From Gemmatimonadota bacterium (lineage in GTDB: Bacteria; Gemmatimonadota; Gemmatimonadetes; Gemmatimonadales; Gemmatimonadaceae), in the NCBI GenBank assembly GCA_003142495.1, contig PLMM01000147.1, forward strand, positions 1 through 8,934: 8,934 nt of DNA, in the 5' to 3' direction. This document shows positions 1 to 6,975 of this stretch, one piece after another. The translations under genes and the position numbers were made by a program. The notes below the pieces were generated by a model that had not been told where the DNA came from, searched no databases, and was given only the letters and a program-made list of their open reading frames with translations. Numbering within the stretch: the first letter of the stretch is position 1; each line of letters starts with the position of its first letter.

Positions 1-303
1 CACGTCACGGCCCAGATCTCGAAGACAGCAGGGCCGATGATCTCGAAGAAGGACTGCGCACGCGTCGTCGATGCCTTTCTGGACGCCATCAAGGACGCGC
101 TGAAAGAGCAGAAGAACATCGAAGTGCGCGGCTTCGGCACGTTCAAGATTCGCCAGCGCAAGACGCGCATGGCGCGCAACCCTCGCACCGGATCGCCCGT
201 GGAGGTTTCAGCGCGACCGGTGCCTGTGTTCAAGCCCAGCAAGGAGTTGCGCGCCCTCGTTGCCGAAGAGGATGAGGCGTCGTTTTCGGATTCGCCGGCC
301 TGA
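1..303 (+). CDS. HU/IHF-family DNA-binding protein, 5' end missing
   Basis: Small histone-like protein that binds and bends DNA as a dimer in the nucleoid. The reading frame is open from base 1, and residues before the first ATG (at 37) already match the family (an AQISK...GPMISKKD-type segment, helix 1 into helix 2). That ATG is therefore internal, and the true start lies a few codons left of the window. Visible hallmarks are the VVDAFLDAIKDAL helix, the GFGTF turn, and the DNA-intercalating arm RMARNPRTG with its conserved Pro, followed by VSARPVPVFKPSKELR. After the HU core there is a short acidic tail (AEEDEASFSDSPA) beyond the usual ~90-residue length. The gene stands alone and ends 21 bases before a strong terminator. 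HU and IHF subunits cannot be separated from this fragment. Confidence 0.93.
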   Translation, partial: HVTAQISKTAGPMISKKDCARVVDAFLDAIKDALKEQKNIEVRGFGTFKIRQRKTRMARNPRTGSPVEVSARPVPVFKPSKELRALVAEEDEASFSDSPA

Positions 304-324
304 TCACTTGCGGGAGAAGCTGAG

Positions 325-366
325 AGCGCCCCGATTCGTGCAACCACGAACGGGGCGCTTTCGTTT
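325..366 (+). terminator. Rho-independent terminator after the HU gene
   Basis: Bases 325-333 (AGCGCCCCG) pair with 351-359 (CGGGGCGCT), and 335-340 (TTCGTG) pair with 345-350 (CACGAA). This gives a 15-bp stem with one bulged A (334) and a CAAC loop. Ts follow at 359-361 and 364-366, interrupted by CG. It lies just after the HU stop and before moaD, so it separates the two transcription units. Confidence 0.85.
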
Positions 367-443
367 GTGAGTGAGGCCGATCGATGGCGCGCGGTGGCCG
401 AGTTGCCTTGTAGCGCTTCTCACGCGGGTTCAACATTCATTCA

Positions 444-686
444 ATGACAGTAACCGCTTTGCTATTCGCCTCATACGCCGAAGCACTCGGCTCTGATCGC
501 GTCGAGCTCACGCTTGCCGGGAACACGACCGTGCGCGATGTGGTGGAGCGGCTGCGAGCGATGCCGGGCGGATCGTCGCTGCCGGCGTCGCCGCTCGTGG
601 CGGTGAATCTCACGTATGCGGGCGCGGACCAACGAGTTGAGAGCGGCGACGAGGTGGCGATCATCCCTCCCGTGGCGGGCGGATGA
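444..686 (+). CDS. moaD: Molybdopterin synthase sulfur-carrier subunit MoaD
   Basis: Ubiquitin-like small subunit of molybdopterin synthase. In the family, its C-terminal glycine is adenylated and then thiocarboxylated, and it donates sulfur to precursor Z (cPMP) within the MoaD2-MoaE2 complex in the cytoplasm. The protein is 80 residues, the normal length. It starts with a MTVTALLFASYAEA strand and helix typical of the beta-grasp fold, has a VRDVVERL helix, and ends in the diagnostic Gly-Gly (residues 79-80) directly before the stop. The ATG at 444 lacks a good Shine-Dalgarno sequence, but no other in-frame start fits better. Its stop overlaps the moaE start (ATGA, 683-686), which suggests translational coupling. 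It is the first gene of the moaD-moaE-moaA unit. Confidence 0.93.
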   Translation: MTVTALLFASYAEALGSDRVELTLAGNTTVRDVVERLRAMPGGSSLPASPLVAVNLTYAGADQRVESGDEVAIIPPVAGG

Positions 687-1138
687 GCATTCGTACCGCG
701 ATCGTTCGCGGCGCGATCGACGTCGCCGCGCTGCTCGCCGAGGTGGAGAGCACGGCGAATGGCGCCACGATTCTCTTTCTCGGCCACGTGCGCGAGATGA
801 ACGATGGACGCGCCGTGACGGGGATCGAGTACAGCGCGTATGGCGAGATGGCGGAGCGCGAGCTGGCGGCTATAGCGAGCGAGTGCGCGGAGCACTTTGG
901 GATCGCGCATCTCGTGGCGGAGCATCGCCTTGGCGCGCTGGAGCTCGGCGACGTGAGCATCGCGATCGTCGCCGCGCATCCGCATCGTGCGGAAGCGTAC
1001 GAAGCGTCGCGCTTCGTGATCGAGGAGGTCAAGCGGCGGCTTCCGATCTGGAAGCGCGAGGGCTACGCGGACGGCGCGAGTGAGTGGGTGAACGCGGGCG
1101 GCGTCGCGCACGAGCAGCCGGCGCAGGAGCAGCAGTGA
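683..1138 (+). CDS. moaE: Molybdopterin synthase catalytic subunit MoaE
   Basis: Large subunit of molybdopterin synthase, which converts cPMP to molybdopterin using sulfur from the MoaD thiocarboxylate. The 151-residue protein shows the family pattern in order: GATILFLGHVRE around residues 27-38, GRAVTGIEYSAY around 42-53, HRLGALELGDVSIAI around 81-95, PHRAEAYEASR around 100-110, then VKRRLPIWKRE (116-126) and SEWV. K117 and K124 have the same seven-residue spacing as the catalytic lysines of E. coli MoaE (K119/K126), so the active site looks intact. The ATG overlaps the moaD stop by 4 bases and the stop overlaps the moaA GTG, so all three genes are probably translated as one coupled operon. 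The C-terminal tail (GGVAHEQPAQEQQ) is low-complexity. Confidence 0.95.
   Translation: MSIRTAIVRGAIDVAALLAEVESTANGATILFLGHVREMNDGRAVTGIEYSAYGEMAERELAAIASECAEHFGIAHLVAEHRLGALELGDVSIAIVAAHPHRAEAYEASRFVIEEVKRRLPIWKREGYADGASEWVNAGGVAHEQPAQEQQ
1125..1129 (+). promoter_or_regulatory. Ribosome binding site deciding the moaA GTG start
   Basis: AGGAG lies inside the last codons of moaE, five bases before the GTG at 1135. It supports that start over the upstream in-frame ATG at 1084. Confidence 0.7.
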
Positions 1139-2118
1139 TCGCCGGCGCGCTCGACCAGTTCGGGCGGCGAATCGAGTATCTGCGTATCTCGATCACCGAT
1201 CGCTGCAACTTTCGCTGCGCGTATTGCATGCCATTGGCTGGTCTGCCATGGCTCCCTCGCGAGGACATCCTCAGCTACGAGGAGATCACCGAGGTCGTGC
1301 GTCAGCTCGCGCCGCTGGGAGTAAGCCGGCTGCGCATCACGGGTGGCGAGCCGACGATTCGTCCGCAGCTCACGACGCTCATCTCGATGCTCGAGAAAGT
1401 ATCTGGAATTCAAGATATCGCGCTGTCGACGAATGGCGTGAAGCTGCCGGAGATGGCGGAATCGCTGAAGGCGGCGGGGCTCGATCGCGTGAACATGAGC
1501 GCGGACTCGCTGCGTCCGGATCGCATTCGCGAGATCGCGCGGCGCTCGCTTGCGTTCTCGCCCATCGATGCGGCGCTGGCGGCGGAGCGTGCGGGGCTGG
1601 GGCCGGTGAAGATCAACACCGTCGTGATGCGCGGCATCAACGATGATGAGCTCGAGGACTTCGCTCGGCTCACGCTCGAGCATCCGTGGCACGTGCGCTT
1701 CATCGAGCTGATGCCGGTGGGCGAGATGGCGGGGGAGACTTTCGACCGCGTGGTGCCGAGCGATGAGATTCTCGCGCGGCTCGCGCGGATCGCGCCGCTG
1801 AGTGCGGATGCGGGGCCGGCGCGCGGCAACGGGCCGGCAGCGTACTATCGATTCGCGGGCGCGCCGGGGAGCATCGGGGTGATCACGCCGATGAGCCACA
1901 CGTACTGCGGCGACTGCAATCGCGTGCGGCTCACGGCAGATGGCCGGCTGCGCACGTGCCTCTATGGCGACGAAGAGGTGAGCTTCCGCGATGCGCTGCG
2001 GGCGGGGGAGCCGCTGGCGCCGCTGTATGCGTCCGCGCTGGCGACGAAGCCGCGCGAGCATGCGCTGCTGCAGATGAAGGTGGGCGGGCTGCGGGCGCTG
2101 TCGGAGGTTGGGGGCTGA
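1135..2118 (+). CDS. moaA: GTP 3',8-cyclase MoaA (radical SAM)
   Basis: Radical-SAM enzyme that rearranges GTP to (8S)-3',8-cyclo-7,8-dihydroguanosine 5'-triphosphate, the first step of molybdenum-cofactor synthesis, together with MoaC. I start it at the GTG at 1135, giving 327 residues, close to the usual ~330. This GTG overlaps the moaE stop (GTGA) and has AGGAG at 1125-1129 five bases upstream. An ATG at 1084 would add 17 Arg/Ala-rich residues unlike the family and overlap moaE by 55 bases. With the GTG as residue 1, the N-terminal [4Fe-4S] SAM site is C24-x3-C28-x2-C31 (DRCNFRCAYCMP), followed by RITGGEP. The second cluster site is C258-x2-C261...C275 (YCGDCNRVRL...RTCLYG). The protein ends in Gly-Gly, as MoaA needs for activity. 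The partner gene moaC is not in the window. Confidence 0.95.
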   Translation: MIAGALDQFGRRIEYLRISITDRCNFRCAYCMPLAGLPWLPREDILSYEEITEVVRQLAPLGVSRLRITGGEPTIRPQLTTLISMLEKVSGIQDIALSTNGVKLPEMAESLKAAGLDRVNMSADSLRPDRIREIARRSLAFSPIDAALAAERAGLGPVKINTVVMRGINDDELEDFARLTLEHPWHVRFIELMPVGEMAGETFDRVVPSDEILARLARIAPLSADAGPARGNGPAAYYRFAGAPGSIGVITPMSHTYCGDCNRVRLTADGRLRTCLYGDEEVSFRDALRAGEPLAPLYASALATKPREHALLQMKVGGLRALSEVGG

Positions 2119-2164
2119 TCGCTTTTCGCTGAGAATCGCGCGTTGTGCGCGCCCGGATCAGCTC
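2112..2164 (+). terminator. Possible hairpin terminator at the moaA 3' end
   Basis: Bases 2112-2120 can pair with 2156-2164 (core GCTGATC/GATCAGC, extended by one G-T and one G-C pair). They enclose a smaller CGCGC/GCGCG hairpin at 2137-2151. The outer arm starts inside the moaA stop region. There is no T-run after it, only CTCTCTC, so this is a weak candidate for the end of the moa operon. Confidence 0.3.
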
Positions 2165-2272
2165 GCTCTCTCAAAATTCGATGGAACTTATACACCGTGG
2201 AGTGGGCGGTGTTTCGCCGCATCGCATAAAGTCTCGTTCACCCCGCAGAGACTGCTCTTGGCCACCGGCTAG

Positions 2273-2301
2273 TTGACTTCGCCTCCCGTTCACTGCATAC
2301 C
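2273..2301 (+). promoter_or_regulatory. Candidate sigma70-type promoter for susCD
   Basis: TTGACT (2273-2278) is followed after 17 bases by CATACC (2296-2301). The -35 box matches five of six consensus positions and the -10 box only three. If used, transcription would start near 2308 and give a leader of roughly 215 bases that includes both hairpins. Promoter consensus in this phylum may differ, so confidence is low. Confidence 0.3.
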
Positions 2302-2440
2302 GTGCGAGCTAACTGGTCGCTGACTCACTGCTCACGTCGCGCGGACATCCATGCTCGCGCGTGTCGCGGTCGTGCCCGGCACCCGCCGAACTCATGGAGG
2401 TGATGCGCCCGCCCCTGGATGCACCGATTCGTTCTTCCGT

Positions 2441-2462
2441 GCCGGATCTCACGCGATCCGGC
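2441..2462 (+). repeat. Perfect inverted repeat (hairpin 1) in the susC leader
   Basis: GCCGGATC (2441-2448) and GATCCGGC (2455-2462) form a perfect 8-bp stem around a 6-base loop. It is not followed by a T-run, so it is more likely a structured leader element or an operator than a terminator. Confidence 0.6.
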
Positions 2463-2476
2463 TTCCCTCAGGCAGA

Positions 2477-2503
2477 TGCATTCGACGCAGCGCGTCGAGT
2501 GCA
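2477..2503 (+). repeat. Long stem-loop (hairpin 2) just upstream of the susC ribosome binding site
   Basis: Bases 2477-2488 pair with 2492-2503 over 12 bp, with one T-G wobble (2481/2499) and a 3-base AGC loop. The stem ends five bases before the putative ribosome binding site GAAGAGG (2509-2515). That position suits control of translation initiation or mRNA protection. It has no T-run and so does not look like a terminator. Confidence 0.65.
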
Positions 2504-2521
2504 GTCACGAAGAGGCCGCAC

Positions 2522-5500
2522 ATGAGTACACGATTCCGTCGGTACGCGTTCGCTGCTGGCGTTTGGCTTGTGCCCGCCACGGCGCTCGCGCAGGGTACGA
2601 TTTCTGGAAAAGTCACGGATAACGCGACAGGCAATCCTGTTCCGAGCGCGCAGGTGAACATCGTCGGATCCACGCGCGCCACGCTTACGAGCGACAAGGG
2701 TGAATACAATCTGCGCGGCGTGGCGGCGAGCGTTCTCACACTTCGCGCCACTCGCATTGGCTACGCCGCAAGCAATCAATCGGTGACCGTTCCGGCGAGT
2801 GGTGTCGTTACTGTGGATTTCGCGCTCACGTCCACGCCATCGAAGCTCGATGAGATCGTGGTGTCGGCGACCGGGGCGCAAGAGTCGAAGCGCGAACAGG
2901 CGACATCGATCGGCACGATCGACATGGACTCGGTGAACCTCGCGCCAGTGGGCAGCTTCTCGGAGCTACTCACGGCGCGAACGCCAGGTGTGGTCGCAAT
3001 GTCGGACGGCGGCACGATGGGCGCCGGCACGCGCATTCGCATTCGCGGGTCGAACTCCGTTTCGCTCGACAACGATCCGCTCATCATCATCGACGGCGTG
3101 CGTGCGAACGGTAACGAGGGCTCGTCGACGATCGGAGTTGGTGGACAAGTTCCGTCGAGACTCGATGACATCAACTACGAAGACATCGAGACGATCAATG
3201 TCATCAAGGGACCGGCCGCGTCCTCGCTGTACGGAACGGCGGCAGCCAACGGTGTCATTCAGATCACCACGAAACGCGGGTCGATCGGAAAGCAGATGTG
3301 GAGCGCGCACGTCGCCGGCGGATCGGTATCGAACTACGTCAAGTTCCCGAGCAATTACGGCGCTGTGGACGTCGAGGCTGGCGACACCGTGTTCTCCCAG
3401 GCGACGCAGGGAGCTCCGTGCATCACGGAATTTCAGGCCGCAGGCTTTTGCACGTTCACCGGGCTGCAGACGTTCAACCCGCTCGAAACCAACAGCCCAT
3501 TCATCACCGGCAATACGCAGAACTACGGACTCTCGGTGAGCGGCGGCAGCGACGCGATGTCGTACTACATGAGCGGTGAGCTCGACAAGGGCACGGGCGT
3601 CTACGCCATCAACCAGCAGCGACACGCCACGCTGCGCGCCAACGCCACCGCGCATCTGGGTCCGAAATTCGACCTGACCGTGAACAGCTCATTCGGACAG
3701 AATCGCCTTCGTCTCCCGCAGAACGACAACAACGTCATCGGCGTGATTCCTTCGGGAATCCTCGGACTCGTCTTCGACGATTCAGTAAATCACGGCTACG
3801 CGTTTCAGCAGCCGGCGAATATTTTCGCGATCAACACGCAGCAGAACACCGAGCGCTACACGGGGTCGGCAACCGGTACGTGGCGTCCGCTTACGTGGCT
3901 GAGTGCGAATGTCGTCACCGGCTTGGACTTTTCCAATCGCATCGATCAGGAGCTGATCCCGACCTATCTCGACAACGGCGTTACTCCGAGATTCGCGGAC
4001 GACTCGCTCGGAAATCGAACGTCGAATCCGTTCCAGACGTTCCTCTACACGCTGAACGGAAGCGCCACGGCGAGTTACAACCTTCGCCCCGGCCTTTCGG
4101 GATCCAGCACGATCGGAACGCAGTACACACAGGATTATTCGCACGGCACGTTCGCGTTCGGCAAGGTGCTCGCGCCGGGCACGGGCTCACTCAACGGTGC
4201 CACGCAGGCATTTGCCGTCGGCGAGGCCACGACGAAGGACATCATTCTTGGTGCGTACGGGCAGGAACAGCTCAACTGGCGCGATCGCGTCTACCTGAGC
4301 GGAACGCTCCGTGCCGACAAGAACAACGCCTTCGGCCGGAACTTCCCGAGTATTGTGTATCCGGGCGGAGGGATCTCGTGGGTCATTGGCAACGAAGACT
4401 TCTTCCCCAAGCAGAATTTCATCTCGCAGACGCGCATTCGGGCCGCCTATGGCGAGTCTGGACAGCAGCCTGGCTTCCGTGATGCGGTGGCGTTCTTCGC
4501 GCCAGTCGCGGTGCACGTGGACAACCAGGACGTCGCCTCGTTTACCCCTGGAAACCTCGGCGACCCGAATCTCAAGCCCGAGCGCACCGGCGAGATGGAG
4601 CTGGGATTCGAATCAAATCTCTGGAAGGACATGTTCGCTTTCGATTTTACCTTCTACAACAAGAAGACCAGCGACGCGCTCATCAAGCGTCAGCTCCCGC
4701 CATCGAATGGCGTTCAGCAGCTCTTTTTCCAGAACATCGGTCAGGTACAGAACAAGGGCGTCGAGATGTCCCTCAACGGCACGCCCTTCAAGGGAAAGAC
4801 AGTCGCGTGGGACTTCACAATCAGCGGCTCGCACAACAGCAATAAAGTGCTCAAGCTCGGCGTTCCTCCGATCATCTTCGGGGATCAGCGTCACCAGAAC
4901 GGATACCCGCTTGGCGGCTACTGGGCGCGTCCGTACACGTTCAAGGACATCAACGGCGACGGCACGATCACGACGAATAACTGCCCGGGTGCCGGTTGTG
5001 AGCTCACGCTTGGCGACACGGCTGTCTATCTCGGATCCGCGTTTCCGAGCTGGGACTTCACGCTCGGCTCAGGCATCACGATTTTCAAGTACGTTCGCGT
5101 TGCGGCACTCCTGAACCGTCGTACGGGCAACAAGCTTCTCAACTTCACGGAGGACTTCCGCTGCCTGCTGGACATTTGCAAGGCACTCAATCAGAGCATC
5201 GACCCGACCGTGAAGAAGACCTCGTCGCTCGCGGACCAGGCCGCCGCAATCGCTGCACAACAGGGCTCGGACGCCGGCTTCATCGAGGACGCAAGCTTCT
5301 GGAAACTTCGGGAGGTCTCACTCACGTTCTCCGCTCCTGATCAACTGGCGCACAAGTTCGGCGTCGCAGGGGTGAGCCTCACGTTTGCGGGGCGAAATCT
5401 CGGGACATGGACCAAGTACAAAGGACTCGATCCTGAGACCAATGAGAACGGAGGGCAGCAATTTCTGACCGACGAATTTCTCACCCAGCCGCCTGTTCGC

Positions 5501-5533
5501 ACATACACGTTGCGCATGGACGTACGTTGGTAA
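2522..5533 (+). CDS. SusC/RagA-family TonB-linked outer-membrane transporter
   Basis: Outer-membrane beta-barrel that imports a substrate with energy from TonB, working with the SusD-like lipoprotein encoded next. I start at the ATG at 2522 (1003 residues), with GAAGAGG six bases upstream. It yields a classic signal peptide (MSTRFRR, a hydrophobic core, then ALA cleaved before Q24). The frame is open to 2351, but that extension would bury the signal. Order of parts: CarboxypepD_reg-like domain ~24-105 (GTISGKVTDNATGNPVPSAQV), TonB-box-like DEIVVSATG ~110-118, plug ~119-253 (DPLIIIDGV, EDIETINVIKGPAASSLYGT, NGVIQITTKRG), then the barrel, ending in the aromatic VRW. Family barrel landmarks include NPNLKPE-like DPNLKPERT (~681-689), KDINGDGTI (~808-816) and GRNLGTWTKYKGLDPE (~957-971). 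All six cysteines occur as three close pairs. The substrate cannot be told from the sequence. Confidence 0.95.
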   Translation: MSTRFRRYAFAAGVWLVPATALAQGTISGKVTDNATGNPVPSAQVNIVGSTRATLTSDKGEYNLRGVAASVLTLRATRIGYAASNQSVTVPASGVVTVDFALTSTPSKLDEIVVSATGAQESKREQATSIGTIDMDSVNLAPVGSFSELLTARTPGVVAMSDGGTMGAGTRIRIRGSNSVSLDNDPLIIIDGVRANGNEGSSTIGVGGQVPSRLDDINYEDIETINVIKGPAASSLYGTAAANGVIQITTKRGSIGKQMWSAHVAGGSVSNYVKFPSNYGAVDVEAGDTVFSQATQGAPCITEFQAAGFCTFTGLQTFNPLETNSPFITGNTQNYGLSVSGGSDAMSYYMSGELDKGTGVYAINQQRHATLRANATAHLGPKFDLTVNSSFGQNRLRLPQNDNNVIGVIPSGILGLVFDDSVNHGYAFQQPANIFAINTQQNTERYTGSATGTWRPLTWLSANVVTGLDFSNRIDQELIPTYLDNGVTPRFADDSLGNRTSNPFQTFLYTLNGSATASYNLRPGLSGSSTIGTQYTQDYSHGTFAFGKVLAPGTGSLNGATQAFAVGEATTKDIILGAYGQEQLNWRDRVYLSGTLRADKNNAFGRNFPSIVYPGGGISWVIGNEDFFPKQNFISQTRIRAAYGESGQQPGFRDAVAFFAPVAVHVDNQDVASFTPGNLGDPNLKPERTGEMELGFESNLWKDMFAFDFTFYNKKTSDALIKRQLPPSNGVQQLFFQNIGQVQNKGVEMSLNGTPFKGKTVAWDFTISGSHNSNKVLKLGVPPIIFGDQRHQNGYPLGGYWARPYTFKDINGDGTITTNNCPGAGCELTLGDTAVYLGSAFPSWDFTLGSGITIFKYVRVAALLNRRTGNKLLNFTEDFRCLLDICKALNQSIDPTVKKTSSLADQAAAIAAQQGSDAGFIEDASFWKLREVSLTFSAPDQLAHKFGVAGVSLTFAGRNLGTWTKYKGLDPETNENGGQQFLTDEFLTQPPVRTYTLRMDVRW

Positions 5534-5556
5534 CGCGCGACCACAACCAGAGCGAG

Positions 5557-6951
5557 ATGTCAATCATGCATACGATAATCGACAAGCTCTACGATCGTCG
5601 GAGCTGGCTGGTGGTGGCCGCGGGAGTGTTTCTCATCTCCGCGTGCAACACCGATCAGTTACTGCAGGCGACCGATCCGGACAACACTCCACCGGGCGCA
5701 CTCAAGGGAGCATCGTCGCTTCCTGGCTTCCGTGCGAGCGCGATCGGCGATTTCGGCCGCGCGTTTGACGGCAATGCGTTGAATCCGGACGGCAACGAGT
5801 ACGAAGGCCTCGTCAACATGTCGGGACTTCTGACGGACGAGCTCCAAAATACGGAAACTTTTCCCACGCGCACCGAGGTCGACCGTCGGCACACGCAAGT
5901 GAACAACGCCACGATGCGCGACATCTTCTTCAACGCGCATTTGGCACGCGTGTCTGCCGGTCGCGCGGCCGGAGCGTACGCAGCGTTCGGCCCTGCGGAT
6001 CCGGGGCGCTCGGAAGTCGTGAGTCTCGAGGCGTACGCCATACTTCTCTTGGCGGAGGACTACTGCTCCGGCGTACCGCTGTCCAATATCGACACGGCGA
6101 CTGCGGCCGTGCAGTTTGGCGATCCGCTGACCACGCAGGCACTACTGCAAGTGGCGGCGGATACGTTCAGCGCGGCGTTGGCGTTCGCGCAGGCTGATCC
6201 CGATCGTCACAATCTGGCCGAGGTCGGGAAAGCACGCACCCTCCAGTTTGAGGGACGTTCCCATCTTCATGAGGCCGCGCTGCTCGTCGGCGACGTGCCA
6301 ACGAATTGGACGTACAAGATCACGCACTCGAGGAATTCGCAGCATGAATGGAACGGAATTTACGAGTTCATGTGGCTCGAGGGGCGGTGGATCGAGGCGG
6401 ATACCGAGGGCGTGAACGGACTACGGTTCAGAGATGACCCGCGCAATCCGGTCAACGAGCTTGGCAATACTTTCATCGGCAACGGCAACGTTCAGTTTTT
6501 TGGAACGCTGCGGTATAACGCGCCCGACTCGTCGACGGTGCTTGCAGGCGGCATCGAAGCGCGGCTGATCGAGGCCGAGGATGCGCTGCAAGCGAACGAC
6601 AACGTGACGTTTCTGAAGAAGCTGAACGATCTGCGGGACTCGAGTGGTGTCGGCGGGCTTGCGCCGCTTGCACTGCCGGCAACCGTCACGGGGCGCCAGG
6701 ATCTGCTCTTCAGCGAGCGCGGGCAGTGGCTGTATCTCACCGCGCATCGCCTGCCGGACCTCCGCAGACTTTCGCGCTCGACCGTGAACGATGGCTATGG
6801 TCGTGATCCCGAGAGCGTATTCCCCACAGGTACGTGGTTTCGCGGAGGCGTCTACGGTCCGGATGTGAACTTCCCGATTCCGATCGAGGAGCTGAACAAC
6901 ACCAACGTACCGGGTCCGGCGCCGAACACGTGCCTCGACCGCAATCCGTAG
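5557..6951 (+). CDS. SusD/RagB-family outer-membrane lipoprotein
   Basis: Surface lipoprotein expected to cap the SusC-like barrel and help capture its substrate. I start at the ATG at 5557 (464 residues), with a weak AGAG at 5549-5552; another ATG at 5566 is possible. The frame extends upstream to a TTG that overlaps the susC end, which I reject. A type II signal peptide (RRSWLVVAAGVFL) ends in the lipobox ISAC, with Cys30 as the lipidated residue. SusD-like features are LAEDYCSGVPLS (~165-176), a helical TPR-like middle, ARLIEAEDAL (~335-344) followed by a FLKKLNDLR helix, and C-terminal FSERGQWLYLTAHRLPDLRRLSR (~385-407) and FPIPIEELNN (~439-448). It lies 23 bases after susC, so the pair is almost certainly co-transcribed. 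No carbohydrate-active enzyme is nearby, so the ligand may be a glycan, a peptide or something else. Confidence 0.92.
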   Translation: MSIMHTIIDKLYDRRSWLVVAAGVFLISACNTDQLLQATDPDNTPPGALKGASSLPGFRASAIGDFGRAFDGNALNPDGNEYEGLVNMSGLLTDELQNTETFPTRTEVDRRHTQVNNATMRDIFFNAHLARVSAGRAAGAYAAFGPADPGRSEVVSLEAYAILLLAEDYCSGVPLSNIDTATAAVQFGDPLTTQALLQVAADTFSAALAFAQADPDRHNLAEVGKARTLQFEGRSHLHEAALLVGDVPTNWTYKITHSRNSQHEWNGIYEFMWLEGRWIEADTEGVNGLRFRDDPRNPVNELGNTFIGNGNVQFFGTLRYNAPDSSTVLAGGIEARLIEAEDALQANDNVTFLKKLNDLRDSSGVGGLAPLALPATVTGRQDLLFSERGQWLYLTAHRLPDLRRLSRSTVNDGYGRDPESVFPTGTWFRGGVYGPDVNFPIPIEELNNTNVPGPAPNTCLDRNP

Positions 6952-6975
6952 CAATCGCAGGGCAGCTTTAGTAAC

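Larger units (their letters stand above)
2119..2521 (+). other. Gene-free leader region between moaA and susC
   Basis: About 400 bases with no convincing protein gene. Besides the moaA-end hairpin it holds a weak promoter candidate (2273-2301), a nine-base match to the full anti-Shine-Dalgarno complement (GGAGGTGAT, 2396-2404), and two perfect or near-perfect hairpins (2441-2462 and 2477-2503) just before the susC ribosome binding site. A short open frame of 43 codons (2394-2525) ends in an ATGA overlap with the susC start. The susC frame itself is also open back to an ATG at 2351, but those residues do not look like the start of an outer-membrane protein. Confidence 0.6.

Noticed and set aside
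437..1111. A 224-codon open frame on the minus strand opposite moaD and moaE.
   Set aside because: It is antisense to two firmly identified genes and lacks protein-like features.
1063..2061. A 332-codon open frame on the minus strand opposite moaA.
   Set aside because: Very rich in Arg, His and Ala with no recognisable motif. It mirrors the codon bias of moaA on the other strand.
2183..2189. GGAACTT, identical to the -35 element of sigmaE-type ECF promoters.
   Set aside because: No matching -10 element occurs at the required spacing, and a seven-base match alone is weak.
2351..2521. N-terminal extension of the SusC-like protein from an ATG at 2351.
   Set aside because: It would put 57 residues before a clear signal peptide. 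The ATG at 2522 has a ribosome binding site and gives a normal export signal.
2419..2622. A 67-codon plus-strand frame overlapping the susC start.
   Set aside because: It overlaps the susC signal-peptide and early domain coding region in another frame, shows no motif, and is 18 bases beyond the nearest Shine-Dalgarno match.
5527..5556. A TTG start for the SusD-like protein overlapping the end of susC.
   Set aside because: It adds ten polar residues before the lipoprotein signal and has no ribosome binding site. The ATG at 5557 fits better.
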